Shown piece by piece: positions 21,549-24,626 of a stretch of DNA of 24,626 nt; position 1 is the first letter of the stretch; the number at the start of each line of letters is the position of its first letter. Origin of the DNA: Monoraphidium neglectum (Eukaryota; Chlorophyta; Chlorophyceae; Sphaeropleales; Selenastraceae); contig NW_014013620.1 of NCBI RefSeq assembly GCF_000611645.1, forward strand, positions 2,286 to 26,911, read 5' to 3'. Position numbers and translations under genes: made by a program. Under the pieces are notes generated by a model, which was given only the letters and a program-made list of their open reading frames with translations, searched no databases and was not told the DNA's origin.

Positions 21549-23383
21549 ATGCAGGCTCCCGCCGCTGTTATGCCGGGAGGCGTCCTGGTGCCAGGCGCGG
21601 CCGTAGGGTCTCCTGATGAGGCCCACAGTTGTTTCGTTGGGGACCTGAGCCCGGACGTGAACGATTTCCTGCTTCAGGAGAGCTTTCGGCAGTTCTACCC
21701 CAGCGTCCGGTCCGCAAAGGTATGCGGGTGTGTGTGACCATGTTGTAATCCACTGTAAGGCGGGCACGATGGGCCCATGCAGGCTCGGGTCAACCGTGCG
21801 TCAGCTGCTGCTGCTGCTGCGGGTGCATTAGCGCAACGCGCTCATCGCGACAGGCCGTTTTTGTTGGGCACCAGGCCAGCGCGTTTGGCGTTGAAAATTG
21901 CACTTGTGCACTTTGGGGCCGTAGCGCGCCCGCTCGCTCGCCGGCCCTAGGACCGGCCCAAATCGCCATCGGCCCTGCAGGTCACGCGGAGTCATTACTG
22001 AACCCCGAGCCGCGGCCCTCACCACCCCACCCCTGCCATCGCGCCACCCGCCACGCCCGCCCCCCGCAGGTCATCACGGACCCCGCGACCGGCCGCTCCA
22101 AGGGCTACGGCTTTGTGCGCTTTGCCAATGAGATGGAGCGCGACCGCGCCCTCGAGATGCAGGGCTTCAACCTCAGCGGCCGCCCCATACGCGTCAGCCT
22201 CGCGACCGCGCGCCGCGCGGGCGGCGGCGGCGCCGCGGCCTCCGCCGCGGGCGCCGCCGGCGCGGCGTCTGCGGCGCCGCACCCCGCGGAGCTCGACCCG
22301 ACCAACACGACGCTCTTCATCGGCGGCCTCAGCGCGGGCGTGTCTGAGGACCAGCTGCGCGCGATCTTTGGGCAGTATGGCGAGACGGTGTACGTCAAGA
22401 TCCCCGCCGGCAAGGGTAAGATCTCTAGGGCCCAGGAGTGAAGAGGTCCGGAGATCCAGAGAGCGAAGGATGCATGCGCTGCGCTGTGCGAGCACCTGCT
22501 GCGGCAGAGGTGTCGTCAGCAGGCGCCAGCTGGCACGCGTGATTGCCCCCAACCCTGTGTGCCCGCCGCGGCTGACTCACGCGCGTTCACGCGCGCGCGC
22601 CTGCCCGTGCCGCAGGCTGCGGCTTTGTGCAGTTTGTTGAGCGCCCCGCCGCGGAGATGGCCATGGCCGCGCTCAACGGCCAGATCATCGGGACCAACGC
22701 GATCCGCATCAACTGGGGCCGCTCCACCAGCCGGGCCCCCGTCGCCGCGCGCAACGGCGGCCTGCCGCCGGGCGCGGGCGCGGGCGCCGGCGCCCTCGGC
22801 GGGCTGGGCGGCGCGGCGGCGTTTGGGGGCGCGGGGGCGGCGTTCCCTGGGGGCGCCGCGTACGGCGGGTTCAACGGCTCCGGCATGCTGGTGGGCACTA
22901 AGCATCATCGCGCCCACACGCATGAGCTGGTGCGCCGAACGCCGAACGCCGCCCCGCCCGTGCTTGTGCTTGTGGCCCCTCCCTCGATCCTGTCGCCCCC
23001 AGACCCCGTCGCGCGACGCCGCAACCCCTCGCGCGCAGGCCGCCAACGGCTTTGGCCCCTCCGCCGCCTTCGGCCTGTCCGCCCCGATGGCTGCCCCCCC
23101 GCTGGGCGCGCTCGGCGGCGGCCCGCAGGGCGCGCCGCAGCAGCAGCTTCCCGGCCTCAGCAGCGGCCTCGGCCTCGGCGGCGTGTCCAACGCGCTGCTC
23201 AGCGGGTTCGGCTTCGGGCCCGGCGCGGGCGTCGGCGGCGGCGGCGGCGGCCTGGGGCCGCAGGGGCTGCAGTTCCAGTTTGACCCGACTGGGGCCATTG
23301 GCATTGACAAGCTCAACGCCGCGTTTGCCGCGCGCCAGCAGCAGCTGCTCGGCGGCGGCGCCTTCCTGCTGCCCCGGACCTGA
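21549..23383 (+). CDS. RBP45/RBP47-like RNA-binding protein with two RRM domains, complete, four exons
   Basis: Exons are 21549-21719, 22070-22415, 22616-22890 and 23039-23383, with GT-AG introns in phase, giving 378 aa. The first RRM (about residues 26-103) has RNP2 CFVGDL at 28-33 and RNP1 KGYGFVRF at 68-75, plus the family phrases SPDVNDFLLQESF and TDPATGRSKG. The second (about 136-208) has LFIGGL at 139-144 and KGCGFVQF at 172-179, plus VYVKIPAGKG and INWGRS. These match RRM2 and RRM3 of plant RBP45/RBP47, yeast Nam8 and animal TIA-1 relatives, nuclear or stress-granule proteins that bind U-rich or poly(A) RNA in splicing and mRNA control. The linker is Gly/Ala-rich. The C-terminal 160 residues are Gly, Ala, Pro and Gln-rich, typical of phase-separating tails. 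No RRM1 is visible. The ATG follows a stop-free but non-conserved stretch, so an upstream exon joining at the AG near 21553-21554 is possible. Confidence 0.92.
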
Positions 23384-24626
23384 CCGGCGCGCGTCGCGGC
23401 GGCGCGCCCTGCGGCGGCGCGGCGCGCGTGGGTTTGGGAGGGTCACCGAGGGCATGCGCTCGTGGCGGCCGCGGCCGCGTATGGGCCGCCCGAGGCGCCT
23501 CGGCCGCCCCACCCCCGTGGGCCCTCGAACCAGCGGCAGCGGGCCCCGGGGCCCAGGGTTGAAGCCAGCCACGCCGCTTGGCACGCAGACGCGGCTGCTT
23601 GTCTGCCGCAAGACGTACAAAAAACGCGTCGTCTTCGCTCGCTCGCAACCCTGCCGACTTGCCGCGAACATTGTTTTGCTCCTTCAACTGGAGTCGGGCG
23701 TGCGCGCGGCGGCCGGGGCACACCACTCTGGCGCGCCTCTGCTGCACCGTGTGCGTGACCGCAGCGCGCCGCCACGCGCTCGCGGTGGCGGCGCCTCAGG
23801 CCCCGCGCCGCGCAACGCCTGTTTTCGCAGCCGCAGTATTCAACCGCATAATCGGGCCCGAATCGCAAAGCACGGGCAGTTTTGCTGAGCCGCTACTTGC
23901 TACATGTCTGTTTGGTCACAACGCTCCCCCCCAACGGCCCTTTTCTCAGCGCCTCCGGCTCTTCTCCGCCGCGCCTGCTTGTGCTGCTTGCTCGCACCCC
24001 AACGCGCCGCGCTGGCGCGCCCACTTCCCCGCTCGCCCGCGCGCATGCGCACGCGCCACGGTGTGCCCCGCCCCCTGCCGCCGCGACGCGCGCCGACGGC
24101 GCCTTTGATGCCGGCTGTGTTTTCGGCGGATGCCGCTGCTGCTCGCGCCTCGCGCCCTCGCGCCTATAACACACGCGCCGTCTGCCCAGCGTCTGCACCC
24201 CCCTCGTGTGCCACCACGCCTGGAGGGCTCTCCTCGCCTTTCCGTTGTCGCCCCGCAGCCGGCCGAGGGTTTGTGCGCGGCCCTGCGTCGATTGGCCCTC
24301 CGGGACCGCAGAGCTGCCTCCGAACCTGTGGGCAGGCCCGGCCTCACTGCCGCACAGCGAGCGGCGACGGAGGCCCCCGCGTGTGTTTGCCCGGCCCAAA
24401 GCGGCCTCATATCACCCGTCGCCGCCCTAGCCCGCTGCTTTCGAAGCCGAGCCAGTGGCGTTAGTTCCTAATTGATCCCCTGCCCCCTGCTGCATGGGGG
24501 TGGGGGACTGATCTTGCCCGGCGCCGCTGCGTGCCCCGCAGCTGCGGCGGTGTTGGCAACGGCGCCTTTAAACTGGAATTGAGGGCCGCAACGCCGGCGG
24601 GCGCGCCGCCGCGCCGGGCGGTGCGG
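23384..24626. other. Downstream region without a recognised gene
   Basis: These 1,243 bp follow the RBP45/47-like stop codon to the right edge. The left part should be its 3' untranslated region; no TGTAA was seen on the plus strand. The right part is very GC-rich with many short open frames on both strands, none with a recognisable domain or splice-consistent continuation. It may include the promoter or first exon of a gene beyond the window, but nothing supports a specific call. Confidence 0.5.

Noticed and set aside
24470..24520. C-rich and G-rich stretches that could pair into a hairpin
   Set aside because: The pairing is imperfect and expected by chance in such GC-rich sequence.

Overview
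The window looks like nuclear DNA from a green alga (Chlorophyta, most likely Chlorophyceae or a relative). The evidence is strong GC bias with codon third positions mostly G or C, genes broken by many short GT-AG introns with donors such as GTGAGC, GTGGGT and GTGCGT, long TG/CA dinucleotide tracts inside introns, Ala/Gly/Pro/Gln-rich proteins, a TGTAA poly(A)-type signal after one gene, and protein sequences close to plant and algal families. All exon boundaries here were worked out by hand from splice signals, reading-frame phase and conservation; no transcript or database evidence was available.

Layout from left to right. (1) About 77-2009 (or 2086), minus strand: the 5' part of a gene for an unrecognised multi-pass membrane protein that runs off the left edge. 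(2) 2777-4316, plus: a complete five-exon nucleoside diphosphate kinase gene (150 aa). (3) 5491-10457, plus: a complete eleven-exon AMT1-type ammonium transporter gene (513 aa), which needs a 14-nt microexon to restore the first transmembrane region. A perfect 42-bp tandem duplication carrying CCAAT and ATTGG motifs lies about 400 bp upstream. (4) 11741 to about 17621, minus: a very large gene for a low-complexity, probably disordered protein (about 1,780 aa in the best model), rich in Ala, Ser-Pro, Gly and poly-Gln, with no recognised domain. (5) 18079-20219, plus: a complete six-exon gene for a protein with two UVR motifs and an ApaG domain (280 aa). One of its introns appears to start with GC instead of GT. 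(6) 21549-23383, plus: a complete four-exon gene for an RBP45/RBP47-like RNA-binding protein (378 aa). It has RRM2- and RRM3-like domains but no visible RRM1.

The genes do not form an obvious pathway. They look like an ordinary eukaryotic neighbourhood with independent promoters. The membrane-protein and NDK genes are divergent, the transporter and the disordered-protein gene are convergent, and the disordered-protein and UVR-ApaG genes are divergent. I found no RNA genes, transposon open reading frames, CRISPR arrays or prokaryotic systems. The points most worth checking are the AMT microexon, the GC-AG introns, the missing RRM1, an orphan exon-like segment at 21328-21414, and the unrecognised membrane and disordered proteins.
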